A stretch of DNA of 64,000 bases, from positions 77,194,706-77,258,705 of the forward strand of contig CM019831.1 of NCBI GenBank assembly GCA_009763385.1, written 5' to 3'. Shown here one piece after another: positions 31,060-42,564 of the stretch. The translations under genes and the position numbers were made by a program. Source of the stretch: Coix lacryma-jobi var. lacryma-jobi. Its lineage: Eukaryota > Streptophyta > Magnoliopsida > Poales > Poaceae. The notes beneath the pieces were generated by a model. It was not told where the DNA came from. It made no database searches and saw nothing but the letters and a program-made list of their open reading frames with translations. The first letter of the stretch is position 1; each line of letters begins with the position of its first letter.

Positions 31060-32634
31060 TGAAAGTATCAAGATGCCCAAGAGGGGAGGGGGGTGAATTG
31101 GGCTTTTCTAAAACTTTAGCAAGAATTAAAACCTATTAAGCCTAATTAACCCCCTTGTGCCTAGAAGTGTGTTTCTTTCTATTCTACCGCACAAAAGACA
31201 ATGTCTATGCCACTCCTACTATAGCAAAGCAAATCAATAATGAATGAACAACAAATATATTGCGGAATTGAATTACTCAAAGGTAAATGCGTAAGTAAAG
31301 GAGTAGAGATGACAAGACGATCTTTTTGCCGAGGTATCGAGGTGTCGGCACACCCCCTAGTCCTCGTTGGAGCACCCGCGCAAGGGTATCGCTCCCCCTT
31401 GATCCGCGCAAGGATCAAGTGCTCACTACGAGCTAATTCTTCGCCACTCTGGCCCGGTGAATCGCTCGGTACCGGTCACAACTTGACTTGGGTCATCCAC
31501 AAAGCCTCCAGATGATCACCAAGCTCTTCGATCACCACCAAGCCATCTAGGTGATTCTGATCACCAAGAGTAACAAGCTAGAACTCTCACTTGACCAAGA
31601 CAAGGCCAAAGAGATGGATGGATGCACACTTGCTACTCAATTCTCACTAGGAGGTCACTAATTCTCTCAATTAACAATTCTCTCAACCTCACTAGGACTC
31701 TTGCTCTTTCTCACACTCACTATGTGTTTCTCAGCAGAGGAAAGTGGCAAGAACACTCTAATGGAGGAGGGGAGGAGTATAAATACTCCCCCAACCGGCC
31801 ATCCAAAAGAGCACTGAACAGGTGTTTCTGCGGGGGCATCGGACGATCCGATGCCTGGCATCGGACGCTCCGATGACCTCGACCAACGGTCGACTGTACC
31901 ACCTGTCAGACGAGTTAAAGGAGCATCGGACGATGGGCAGCGTCCGATGCCATCACAACGAACGTGTCCAATTTGAATTTACCCTCTCTGGAACCTCTCT
32001 GCATGGACATCGGACACTGGCCCTCAACGTCCGATGCCAGCGTCCGATGCATGCCCAAATTGAATTGCAAGTGAACAGTGGCACGAGCGCGTCTGATGTG
32101 GCAACATCAGAGCGTCTGATGCCACGCATCAGACTAAACCCTAGTCTGAGTGAGCATCGGACGCGTCCGATGTCCACCAGGCCAGCGTCTGATGCCCTTT
32201 TCAAGGGCAAGACCAACTCGGATCGCGATGCAGCCTTAACGACTTTTCAATGTTGCAACATAAGGCATCTCTCTGAGCTACCTAGGGCTATGAAATAACA
32301 AGTGTGCACCACACCTACCTCAATAGACTCATCTAGGTCAAGCTACTGATTCACGCTCCCCTTTATAGTACGGCCAAAGGAAAAACAAAGACCTAAGACT
32401 ACCTAAGTGTCCTCCAACACCATGCGACACTTAGCCTAGTCTACCACCGTCTTCGTCGTCCGTCCTTTGAAAACCAAATCGATTTCCATCGCCAGGGGAC
32501 ATGAAGTCCATATGCCCGTATCGTCGCCATTAACGTGACCTAACTCATCCCTGTTTCTACAAAACACACGTTAGTCACAGTAATCTTGTGTTTCATCCAA
32601 TCACCGAAACCCACTAGGGGCCAAGATGCGTTCA
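31060..32634 (-). repeat. 5' LTR of element A
   Basis: 1,575 bp, TG...CA, followed by GTGTT at 32635-32639. It contains the palindromic TATA stretch (GAGTATAAATACTCC near 31774) and a larger CATCGGACGC motif cluster (31836-32195) than the other LTR, including an extra unit near 31850. Confidence 0.92.
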
Positions 32635-32639
32635 GTGTT

Positions 32640-35207
32640 GTCTGATTCTGTCCGGGAGTGGGCTAGCGGATGGTTTTACATAGCCAACCCGCCACCAGCC
32701 CTTCGTCGCCATGATGGGTGGTCGCCCCAGAAGTCCCGAGAGTGGAAGGACAAGATTTCTACTGAAGAGGTAGAAGCTATCCAACCATTGATCGACATGA
32801 TAGCGACATTGAAGTTAAGTGGACTAACTGGATATACCGTCGTCCAAGACTTCATTGCATGCCGAATCCACCTACTGCAACAATGAACCAATTTTGGCTT
32901 CGAATACCTTGGCGTGAAGGACCCGGGCCGGCATGATGCCGAGTAATTGTCCAACCAAGAGATTCTGAGGAGGATGAACCAGATTTTGAAGAGCCCTGAG
33001 CATCTTGTTCCGATGATGATCACTTTTTCCGCCATCAACCCTCCTGCGGAGGTAAGAAATCATATCATCCATCTTTTGGATTCTTAGGAGAAATCGCTCA
33101 GTCTGAACTGTATCTTTCGTCCTCTGTTTTGGTAGGGACAAGGACGGAATAACAATGAATGTCCACCCCTGCCTCCGGTGACCAAAGAAGGCAGAGGCAT
33201 CGTTCTTGAAGGTCCTACCCGCAGTGAGGATCTCCGCCATGAGTCAAGCTCCCCTGGTGATCTTGACTGGTTATACTTAGATTCAACTGACGCTGATGTC
33301 GTACTCCTAGATCCCGAAGCCGAGAGTAGCCGAAAGCGATCTCCGAGTCCACTCTAGGAAGCTGGAGATCCAGTCCCGAAGAAGGCTCGCACTGGTAATC
33401 GTCGTGCTTGTCGAAAAATCCTTTTATCAACAAAATTGGCTGAAAAGCACTGTGATACGGGTGGTCCTGGTAAGGGAAAACCCGAGTACTTTATAGACTT
33501 CATGCTTTGGATTTAATAAACCCTTGTCTTATATCTTTGTTTGATACAGACGCTGAGTCAGCTCAAGGAGCTTCAAGTGGTGCTGCTCGTGAAGAAGTTC
33601 CGGCCCCAGACCCGCAGCCAAAGAAGCCAATCTTGAAACTATGGCGGGTGTTGAAGCTTGTCAAGTAAGTCGTATTACTTTTCTTTAGAATGCTCGTATA
33701 TTTCTAGCATTAATATGAACACTCGTCGGTTGTACGATGGTGAAGCCAAACGCAGCATCCTCAAGTGGTGCTACTGAAACTCGGGCGGTGGAGGAGTCGG
33801 AGACGCATGACAAGAGCGAATCCAGTGTCCCTCCTATCTTTAGCCAGGTGAACACCCTACCAGGCTCCTCTCCATCTGGTACCCAGGTCGACACAGCACC
33901 TGAAGTGGACGTACTTCCCTTGCCTCAGGTTGGTGTTCCATATTCGATCTTTCGCTCTCCTGCTCAATTGGAGCTTGACCAAGTGATGAACGAGAGGTTT
34001 TTTCGCACCCGACAACCCGATGAACCCACTCTAGAGATGGTGCGGGCTGAGATCGATGCTGAAGGGAGAATTGGAGCTCCAGATCCTCCGCAGGAAGAGT
34101 CCGATGTTGTCCCCGAGTCCTCGCGCCAGGGCTCAAGACTTAAAGTTGTGGGGTACAACCCGGATCTCGTCCGCCTGAAGGAATTGAGTGACTAGGTGAT
34201 GGCACCTGCCGTAGCGCTCTGAGAGTTTGTTGAGGTAACTCTTTGAAAATCCTCTTTGTATTTTGTTATCACATCCAAGTACTTATATTGCTATCTCGGT
34301 GCAGGGCTTTGATGTGAAAGTGACTGAGCAGATCACTCGGATCCGCCAAGAGCTGTCTCTTGAGAATCAACAACTCAAGGATTATGTTGCTCAGGATCAG
34401 ATTAGCCAGAAAGTAGCCACCCAACTCCTTCATAATCGCATCAACGAGCTTCAAAACAATCTTAAGACTATTGTTGATGAGCGTGACGCGGCTAATCAGC
34501 GGGAAATTAAGCTACTCGCCAAGCATGCTACCTCAGAGCAAAAGCTTAAGGAGGTCGTGAAGTCTTCCAAAAAGCAACTTGCTGGTAAGTCAGGAGTGCT
34601 TTCCTGAGTCCTTATTGCTTTGTAAATTTGTGATACTCATCTGATTGGTATGTCTTGTTATTCAGATTCAAAGACGCTGGTCGCTGGATGGCAAAATGCT
34701 TTCAACCGGAAGGAGGCAAAACTTGAGGAGGTATTTTCTAATGCGCAGAGTACTCTTCAATAAGCCAAATTGATTCGTGAGGATGCTGACCGAGACCTAC
34801 TGCAGGCTTTGAAGTCGACAAAGGAGTCTAGGGAAGCTCTGGAAGCGGTTCAGGCGCAGTTGAAGGAGTCCCGAGAGTCTTTAAAGACTTCTCAGGATTC
34901 TTTGAAGGCATTAGAGCAGGCTGTAGAGCCCGTCCTCGACATGATTCCATGCCCCGAAGGAGCTGACAAGTCCTTGATTGATCGAGCCAGGGCTGCACCG
35001 GGGCGGCTGACTCAAAACATCAAGGACATGGCGACTTCGGTGGTGTGTGGACTTCTGGCAATGCTACGATTGCATATGTCGTCCTTTGATCTGTCGTCCA
35101 TTATGACGCTTCCCGACGGCAAGAGCGATGAAGATCTTGCAGCCATGCAGGAAGAAGTCAAGGCCATCGCGGAAGAGTATTCCCAAATATTAGATCCTGT
35201 AGAGTAG
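32640..35207 (+). pseudogene. Transposase_28-type antisense gene of element D, C-terminal part with several exons
   Basis: Continues in frame from 8158 after removal of element A (ISIVLSDSVREWASGWFYIANPP). Splice signals are clear: donor GAG/GTAAGAAA near 33050 and acceptor TTGGTAG near 33135; donor GTAAGGG near 33471 and acceptor GATACAG near 33549; donor GTAAGTCG near 33665; donor GTAACTC near 34234 and acceptor GTGCAG near 34305; donor GTAAGTC near 34583 and acceptor ATTCAG near 34665. The C-terminal exons encode heptad-rich coiled coil (RQELSLENQQLKDYV; LKESRESLKTSQDSLKALEQ). The product ends at a TAG at 35205. Several in-frame stops (near 32884, 32944, 33088, 33355, 34193, 34219, 34761) sit where Gln or Arg codons would fit, mostly C-to-T. 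The coiled coil suggests self-assembly; the function is unknown. Confidence 0.7.
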
Positions 35208-35402
35208 TATGTCTTCTTTGGTCCTTGACAAGAATTTATACCTCCTGTAAACAAATATTATTCTGGGTAAAGAATCGAAGTATAATTTACTTTTGAACCT
35301 TGTAGATTCCATATGTTGTCGACTTGTCATTGCAAAGAAGTGTCTTGTCAATGAGTCGTTTTGCTTGTAGTGGATGTATGACCAGGCGTCTTACTAGACG
35401 AG

Positions 35403-36825
35403 TGTTGGTATAAATTAAAGCACACTCTACTTTATCCGCAAGCGCACAGATAAAATCTACTGATGTAGCATTTCACCGGAGTAACCCAGTTTTAATATCG
35501 AACCCAAAGGAACAGATAGTGATAAGTCTTAAAGTCTAACCCCTGAGTAGCTAACAAGGACGGAGAATCTAGAAGTATAGAGGGGATCATTAAGGCGGTC
35601 TAATTCCAATTTAAGAGTGATATGTTTATATTATTCTTAGTGGGGAAGTTGCCATAAAAGGTCACAAACAGAGTATGAATCTTTTATGCAAATGTATAAT
35701 CCTACCAAGCCTACACACGGGTAAGTGGACTACAGAAGAATCAACAAGGCTATAAGAGTCACCCTTGCGAACAACCACTGTTACCGGCGTTATAGGAGGC
35801 ATATATGAGCTATCAAGTCTAAGCACCACGCTTACACTATCCAACTACTCTAACTCTAGAATGACTAGAATTAAAGTACTCAAAAGAGAGTCATAAATCT
35901 TTAAGAATAATAAGAACAATAGCTCAAACTTAAATATAGATGTTGATTACCGAAACAATCGCTGAAGTTGATGATGAACTTGAATCCACAGGTACAAGAT
36001 GAAGAAGTGGATCCGACAGGCCGGAGCTCCTTCTTGATCTCTTCCTCTCTATCTCTCTTCTAGTTCTAATATAAGACTAGGTTCTAAACCTAAACTAGAG
36101 GGGTAACTAGTATTCTACTTGATAGCTGGCTCTTGATTACAACTAGATGAACTAGATCTAATTCTAGATGAACTAGAAGAGATTCATCTAGAGGGACCTC
36201 TACTTCTAATTGAAACCCTAGTTTCTAATGTGGAGATAAATAATGAAGATGGAGATGCCTGGAGAGGGGGGTCTGGGGTTGCTTATATAGCCCGAGGTGG
36301 AGTAGGGGGCAAGGAATCGCCTTGTCATCGATCCGCGTCACGTTTATCGCTCGCCGTTGGATCAAACCGACTTCAGGGACGGTGGAGAATCATCCTACGA
36401 GGCGGTGGATGAAGGTTCCAGAAGGCAGAGGCGAAACAACCTCTGTGGCCGACCGGTCGGTCTCCAAGTGGGACCAGTCGGTCTGGCCTAGTGGGCCCAC
36501 ATGGTGGGCCGCCTCGTGGTGTCTTCTAGATCCTTCTTTTGCAGATTTCGTTACGAAATTAATATCTTTTCATCCGGGACTCCGAATATAGCAAATGATA
36601 TGTCCATTTCGATTGTCTCGACGAGCTCTTCGCAATGGTGCACTCCAATTCATCACTTGATATACTTTTATATGGTAAAAACATGGATGTCCTACAAAAC
36701 AAGTGAGATCACCAAAACTTGTGGAACTTGTTAGTTTCAAACCCTACAACTATGCTTTGTAATTCATTTAGTGTCATTTCATGCAATAGTTGATGGTTAA
36801 TTATGAGCATTAGTGAGCGTCAACA
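35403..36825 (-). repeat. 3' LTR of element E
   Basis: 1,423 bp, aligned along its length with 41893-43329. Confidence 0.9.
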
Positions 36826-36840
36826 AGTTCCCCCAAGCTT
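36826..36840 (-). other. Polypurine tract of element E
   Basis: AAGCTTGGGGGAACT on the minus strand, directly before the LTR. Confidence 0.85.
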
Positions 36841-37294
36841 AACCTTTGCTAGTCCCGAGCAAAGCCAATCTCAACAATGGATCAGGAGTTGCTACAATAT
36901 CTTTACTTCCAACAAGTATACCTGCTGTTAAACAAAAATTCTCCGAAACATATCATGTTATTCTTCATGGGGATTATTACTCTTACCTTAGATCTTGAAT
37001 AATTGAGAGATTGAACGATCAAATCAAGCACTATGTCTCTAGTTCTTTCACTTCACCTTTATCCCGGAGTTTTAATTAATTTTTAAAATTTTTAATACAT
37101 ATGTTGTCAAATTAAACAATGAATCCAAAGAGAAAGTCAACCAACCATTGAATCAAGAAGTGCATGTGTATGAAAAAATGGAGTCGAATGCTCTTTTGAA
37201 TATATTCACTCTCTTATGTCTATTAGAGACATATGGCTATCAGGCTAATTCTACTGTCGGGCACGTGCCCATTTTTTTTCTGACATTTTTTTTT

Positions 37295-37386
37295 CGAGGT
37301 TCCGGACACTTGTCCCTTTTTATTTCCTCGGGATTTATCTTTTTGAGGTTTCGGACACTTGTCCCTTTTTATTTCCTCGGATCTTT
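37295..37386. repeat. Two-copy direct repeat in element E
   Basis: GGACACTTGTCCCTTTTTA plus TTTCCTCGG occurs twice about 50 bp apart. The core GGACACTTGTCC is itself an inverted repeat (GGACA/TGTCC) and is followed by a T-rich run. Confidence 0.75.
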
Positions 37387-37989
37387 CCTTCTTTTTTTCT
37401 TTTCTCTTTTTTTTCTCTCTTTTTTTTAATAGCCACATGCTTCCAACAAACTTATAAGAGGGTAGCAACAGATAATTATGAGCAATTATGCGGAAGATGG
37501 ATGAAATATGTAAGTGATCTCAATTCAATGGCAAGATAACATCTCACAGGGTCACAAAGCTTAATTTAACTCAATTCAATTATTAGTCATATTCATATTT
37601 AGAAATCTCCGGAAATTTAGTTTTGTTTAGAACAAGATAATAGCAGCTCATATCATCACATGTCATATCCCAATTACCTAGACCTTAGATTAAGTATTTG
37701 CCATCCATGTATTTAATTTTATTTTAAGGCATCATTATTAATTAGGAGAACTCATGCTTTGAAGGCTAGGTACTTGAAAGAAATTAGATAGAGCAACTAT
37801 TCATCATTTCCATGCAAAAGATTAGAGAGAGAGGGTTCTTCTTTTATTATTAACTTCTTAAAACAATCTAAGCAAACTTAACATAGTATTTATTTAACCT
37901 AACACACTTTATTATAAATAACTAAGATAATGAATAAGACATACCTGGATCACGAAGATAACGGGGGTGCGTCTCCCCCAAGCTGGTTG

Positions 37990-38175
37990 CCTTAATAGCA
38001 TTGAGCCTTCATGTGCCCATATATTTTTGTCTCTTTTTTTTTAATTAATGGTGAGCCTTCATGTGCTCACATATTTTTGTTCTTTTCTTTTTAAGGGTGA
38101 GCCTTCATGTGCTCACATATTTTTTTTGTGTTTTCATTTTTAAGAGTGAACCTTCATGTGCTCACATATTTTTGG
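37990..38175. repeat. Four-copy hairpin repeat in element E
   Basis: Units of about 45-60 bp contain GAGCCTTCATGTGCTCACATATTTTT. In the second and third copies GTGAGC-CTTCATGT-GCTCAC is a perfect 6-bp stem with an 8-nt loop; the first and last copies carry single changes. T-rich spacers separate the units. Confidence 0.85.
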
Positions 38176-39021
38176 TATTTTGAATTTGTTTATAGAATGA
38201 AAAACTTAAGAGGATAAAGATACTTACGTGGATACATGGGGTGCCTTCCCCCAAGCTGAATGTTGACGTAGTCGTTCGATCTTGTAATGTAGCAGACTGA
38301 CAGTGGATATGTCCTTCCTCTATTAGAGCTTTGATTGAGGTTGATGGTTGTTTGAAACAGTGCTCCAGTAGTGGATGGAACATTCACTTGCTCGTCAGCT
38401 TTTCTCGGCCTTTCAAATCCTGTGAAACTCAAATAGACAACAAAACTTGTGGAACAGATTAAGCATTAGCGGTTGGCCACTCAAGCCTTAGTTGTCCAAA
38501 ATTTCAGTAAGATCTCTTTCTCAATATTTTTATGTTTTTATATTTTTATGATGCAAGAGAAAATACAACAGGATGAATGTATGCATATTTATTTTTAGTA
38601 TTGTTATTATTATTATTTTTATGCCACCATGGTGAACATTCCTGTGCGTTTTTACACGCCATAGAATTATTCACATGGGGCTTCATGGTTTATGATGTAG
38701 TGTAACAAATGCAATATTTTTATTTTCTTTTCTAATGTAATGCAGAAATTAAAATGTTTGTGAATTAAATATGATGATGCAATGATTAAATATGATGATG
38801 CAATAAATGACTAAGAATTAAATATGAGAAATATGCAGGAAAATAAATATGAGGATAACTACCGATTTTTACCTTTTGGCGAAGGTTCGGATATTTAGGT
38901 CTGACGAACCGGACCTTCCCTTGGTTCAGACTTCCCAAGGTATGTCAGACGTTTGGAAAGTTGTTATTGATTATACCTCTAGGTGCAGACATTTTCTTCC
39001 ATACTTTCTTGGTCTGAGTCT

Positions 39022-39384
39022 TCACTTCCTGTGGTTCACTGTCTTGAGGTTTCTCTCCTTTCTTTTCTGAGATAGTGTCGACAGCTTCTTCGTTATGATT
39101 GGCCTCTCTATTCTTGATAGTTTGTCTTCTTTAGCGCTGAGAGCGGCGTCTTTCACTTCTGTTCTTCTTGAGTGCTTCATTGGGCATGTAGTTGATGAAG
39201 TTGCATCGTGCCTTTTCTCTAGGAAAGTGAAAATGGATTTCCTCTTGTAGATGATTGTACTTGTAGCGTAGAGGAATGGTCTTCCTAGGATGAGGTGGAC
39301 ATCATCGTCTTCTCCCATGTCGAGGATCAAGAAGTCTGTGGGGTCTTCATGACCTCTAATTCTGACTACGACATCTTCCATCAT
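39022..39384 (-). pseudogene. Gypsy retropepsin fragment in element E
   Basis: The frame MEDVVVRIRGHEDPTDFLIL is followed by DMGEDDDVHLILGRPFL. The D.GEDDDV..ILGRPFL pattern is the C-terminal half of Athila-type aspartic protease, with the ILGRPFL flap/end motif. The catalytic D-S/T-G part upstream is not found and no RT follows. This is the only coding trace of the parent element. Confidence 0.7.
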
Positions 39385-39399
39385 TCCTTCTTGTTTATG

Positions 39400-41866
39400 C
39401 CTCTTGATATGGTGTCACTCTTGTTCTTCGTTCGTCCAGCAGTTTGAAATGAAGCGTTAATTATGGAAGCTGGCAGCATCTTGCCCAGTGTTCATGTTCT
39501 TGTAGATCTAGGATGTTCACTATGTAGAATTTAGGAGTTGACAAACTTTGCCCTGTTTGCTCAAGAGTGTATCCTTGAAATGTTACTTTGTCATTGGAAA
39601 GTGATTGTGCTGAACCACCTTGTAGAAGCTCCTCTTGTCTAGCTGGTTGTTGTCTACGAATGGCTTGTCTTCTCTTGTTTGTCTCACAGTGTGATTGAGA
39701 GGAGGAAGATCATAGTGGAATCATCTTTAGAGGTATTGACCTTCCTTCTTGTGTTGACTTATCAGTGAAGGTATATTGTTCCTCGAGTATGCCGCCTAGG
39801 ATCCTCTCTCTTCTCTTGCATTAATTCTGTACACTGAGGATGTAGGGACAGTTCCGCATTCTTCTCTTGTCAACCTTTCTTGTTTTCCTTTAATCATTGG
39901 GTTGACAAGAGACTTGAAGTTAGAGCTGTTACTCGAGTGCCTCCATGATAGTCTTTGTCTCTTAGTGTCACAACTAAGACTTGTTCTCTCAAAGTGATGG
40001 AGATCATATCGACTATTCTTCTTGATTTGCTGGCTTAGGTACTATCTCTCCATCTTCTAACTCTTGTGGTGCAGTGGCTTCATCCTTCATGATGTCCTCC
40101 TCAATTCTTGCAGTGGGTTCTCCCTTCGACGTCTTCTCTTGGTTCTCTTTGGCTGCTCATATATGATGTAGATGTTGAAGATGCAGCGAAAGATCCAAAA
40201 GTTGACTTCTCCGGGTCCGACAAAGATGATAATATTGATGGTGTTCTCAAGAATGATCTTCCAAGAATGAGTGGTGGATCATATTCTTCTTCTTGACTGG
40301 GATAGCATCTAGTGGTTTGTACTGATCAAAGTGGTGAGTAGGAGATCTATATGTCTGGAAGCTGGTTTTCTCCTTCCTCCCCTTGATTGTGAAACACATC
40401 TAGACAACGGAATTATCTTTCCTAGGCTGGCTTGTGATGTAGATGGACTTCCAACAACATGTTCATGTGTTTGACTTGTAGATCTTGCTATTGTTGTAGT
40501 GGTACCATCTTGTCTCCCAAGCTAGCTCTTGATTAGAAAAGAGGATAACTTCCCACTTCTTGTCTTGATGTCTTGGACAATGATGATTGCAGGCATAAGT
40601 TGTCTCATTTGAGGTAAGTTGCATCTTGTTTGTCATAAGCGCCTAAGCAAGACTCAAAGCTAGGTTAGCACTATTTGTGATCTGAGAGTAAGTTTGTGTG
40701 TCTATGGTTTAGGTTTTGAATGTTCAATGTTCAGACCAAACCATGGATGAACAAAATCTCTCTCCTGCATAACGTTAGTGGATATATATACCCGAAGGAT
40801 TGCAAGAATTTGAAACATGGGTTGTTATCCATAACTTATGTATTTTGCATTTATGCTAATAAAAAATGTTTTTAGGATTACTTTAGCATAGACTAGTATT
40901 TCATGTGTTGGCTGCACTTTAACATGATTCAAGGCAAAATATAACTTGCAGTAGAAGACAAAACAAAATAAACTTTGATACTCACAGTTCTTTCATCCAT
41001 GATGAATGAGCTGAGTCTTCATTGTGCAACAGTTGTTGAAATTCATGTGTCTCTTCATCTACAGTGTGAGTTCATCTCCGGACTTTCCCAAATTGATATT
41101 GAAAGTTTCCCTGCAGGGGTTAGTCCAACAAAATATCCAACATCCACTATAGCATACTGTCGGCTCAGAAACCAACCTAGACACCACGTCTAATTTGATT
41201 TAAGAGGGCATTCTAACCTAAGCATCCTTAAATTAAAAGGCCTTTGAAAGCAAGATCACCCACTCCTAAACTAGGCATCATGCTTCATTTAAGAGACGTA
41301 TGAAAGTACTCCAAACCTAAACATATAATATAGCGAATGAGGGTAGCATGAAAGTATTATAGAGATTTATTCAAATGAAAGAGCATGATGAGCATATCTT
41401 AAAGGGTAGGGACAACCAACATAGCAACATGGCAAGAGATGTTCTTAGAAAGTCTATTCCCCAAGCTTGGATTTTGCACAAATCAAGAATGGATGAATGT
41501 AATTCAATGTTGCATGATGATTGGTTGGTCATACCTTGTGTTTGTTGTTCCTTCGTTCTTTTTTGCTCCAGACCTGGAAAGGTTAGTGACAAGAATACCC
41601 GAAGGAATATTTTCATAATTATATTTCTATGCTCATTACAAGGACAGTGCAGCAGAAAGGTAGGCATAGCTCATAACCAGGTATTATGATGGGGTATAAG
41701 GATTCTACTGGTTATAGCTTGCTCATGGAGTAGTGATAGATAAGAGTGGAATTCAAAAACAACATTCATAAGAATGAAAACAAAAATAATGTAAAGACTG
41801 GGACAAAAAAGGAAAAGATAAAAGTATGATTACAAGGATAAACTAAGACTTAAGATGATCTACCGT
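39400..41866 (-). other. Interior of element E without identifiable gene
   Basis: I see no zinc knuckle, capsid, RT or integrase motif on either strand. Short frames are present but unremarkable. It is probably the decayed gag/leader part. Confidence 0.5.
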
Positions 41867-41884
41867 TCCCCGGCAACGGCGCCA
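41867..41884 (-). other. Primer binding site of element E
   Basis: TGGCGCCGTTGCCGGGGA on the minus strand, 8 nt from the LTR. This PBS type is common in grass Tat/Athila gypsy elements (tRNA-Asp-like). Confidence 0.85.
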
Positions 41885-41892
41885 GAAATGCT

Positions 41893-42530
41893 TGTTGGTA
41901 TAAATTAACGCACACTCTACTTTATCCGCAAGCGCACAGAAAAATCTACCGATGTACCACTTCACCGGAGTAACCCAGTTTTAATATCGAACCCAAAGGA
42001 ACGGATAATGATAAGTCTTAAAGTCTAACCCCTAAGTAGCTAACAAGGACGGAGAATCTAGAAGTATAGAGGGGATCATTAAGGCGGTCTAATTCCAATT
42101 TAAGAGTGATATGTTTATATTATTCTTAGTGGGGAAGTTGTCATAAAAGGTCACAAACAGAGTATGAATCTTTTATGCAAATGTATAATCCTACCAAGCC
42201 TACACACGGGTAAGTGGACTATAGAAGAATCAACAAGGCTATAAGAGTCACCCTTGCGAACAACCACTACTACCGGCGTTATAAGAGGCATATATGAGCA
42301 ATCAAGTCTAAGCACCACGCTTACACTATCCAACTACTCTAACTCAAGAATGACTAGAATTAAAGTACTCAAAAGAGAATTATAAATCTTTAAGAATAAT
42401 AAGAACAATAGCTCAAACTTAAATATAGATGTTGATTACTGAAACAATCGCTAAAGTTGATGATGAACTGGAATCCACAGGTACTAGATGAAGAAGTGGA
42501 TCCGACAGGCCGGAGCTCCTTCTTGATCTC

Positions 42531-42564
<34 letters not shown>

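Larger units (their letters stand above)
8159..32634 (-). mobile_element. Element A: old SIRE/Maximus-type Ty1/copia retrotransposon, minus orientation, with nested insertions
   Basis: LTRs at 8159-9707 and 31060-32634 begin TGAAAG and end in TTTA or TTCA, flanked by GTGTT duplications. On the minus strand the order is 5' LTR, initiator-Met-type PBS (31057-31046), gag, pol (PR-INT-RT-RH, copia order), a long post-pol region and a PPT (9721-9708). Without element B (11,735 bp with its extra TSD), the solo LTR (2,093 bp) and the MITE (183 bp), the element is about 10.5 kb. The reading frames have several frameshifts, deletions and stops, and the LTRs differ visibly, so this is an old insertion. 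Confidence 0.9.

Noticed and set aside
37393..37430. T/C-rich run as a transcription terminator
   Set aside because: Simple low-complexity sequence within the interior of element E, with no gene upstream in either orientation.
37990..38175. Regularly spaced direct repeats as a possible CRISPR-like array
   Set aside because: Only four imperfect units with T-rich variable spacers in a plant retrotransposon, and no cas genes. They are better described as stem-loop repeats.
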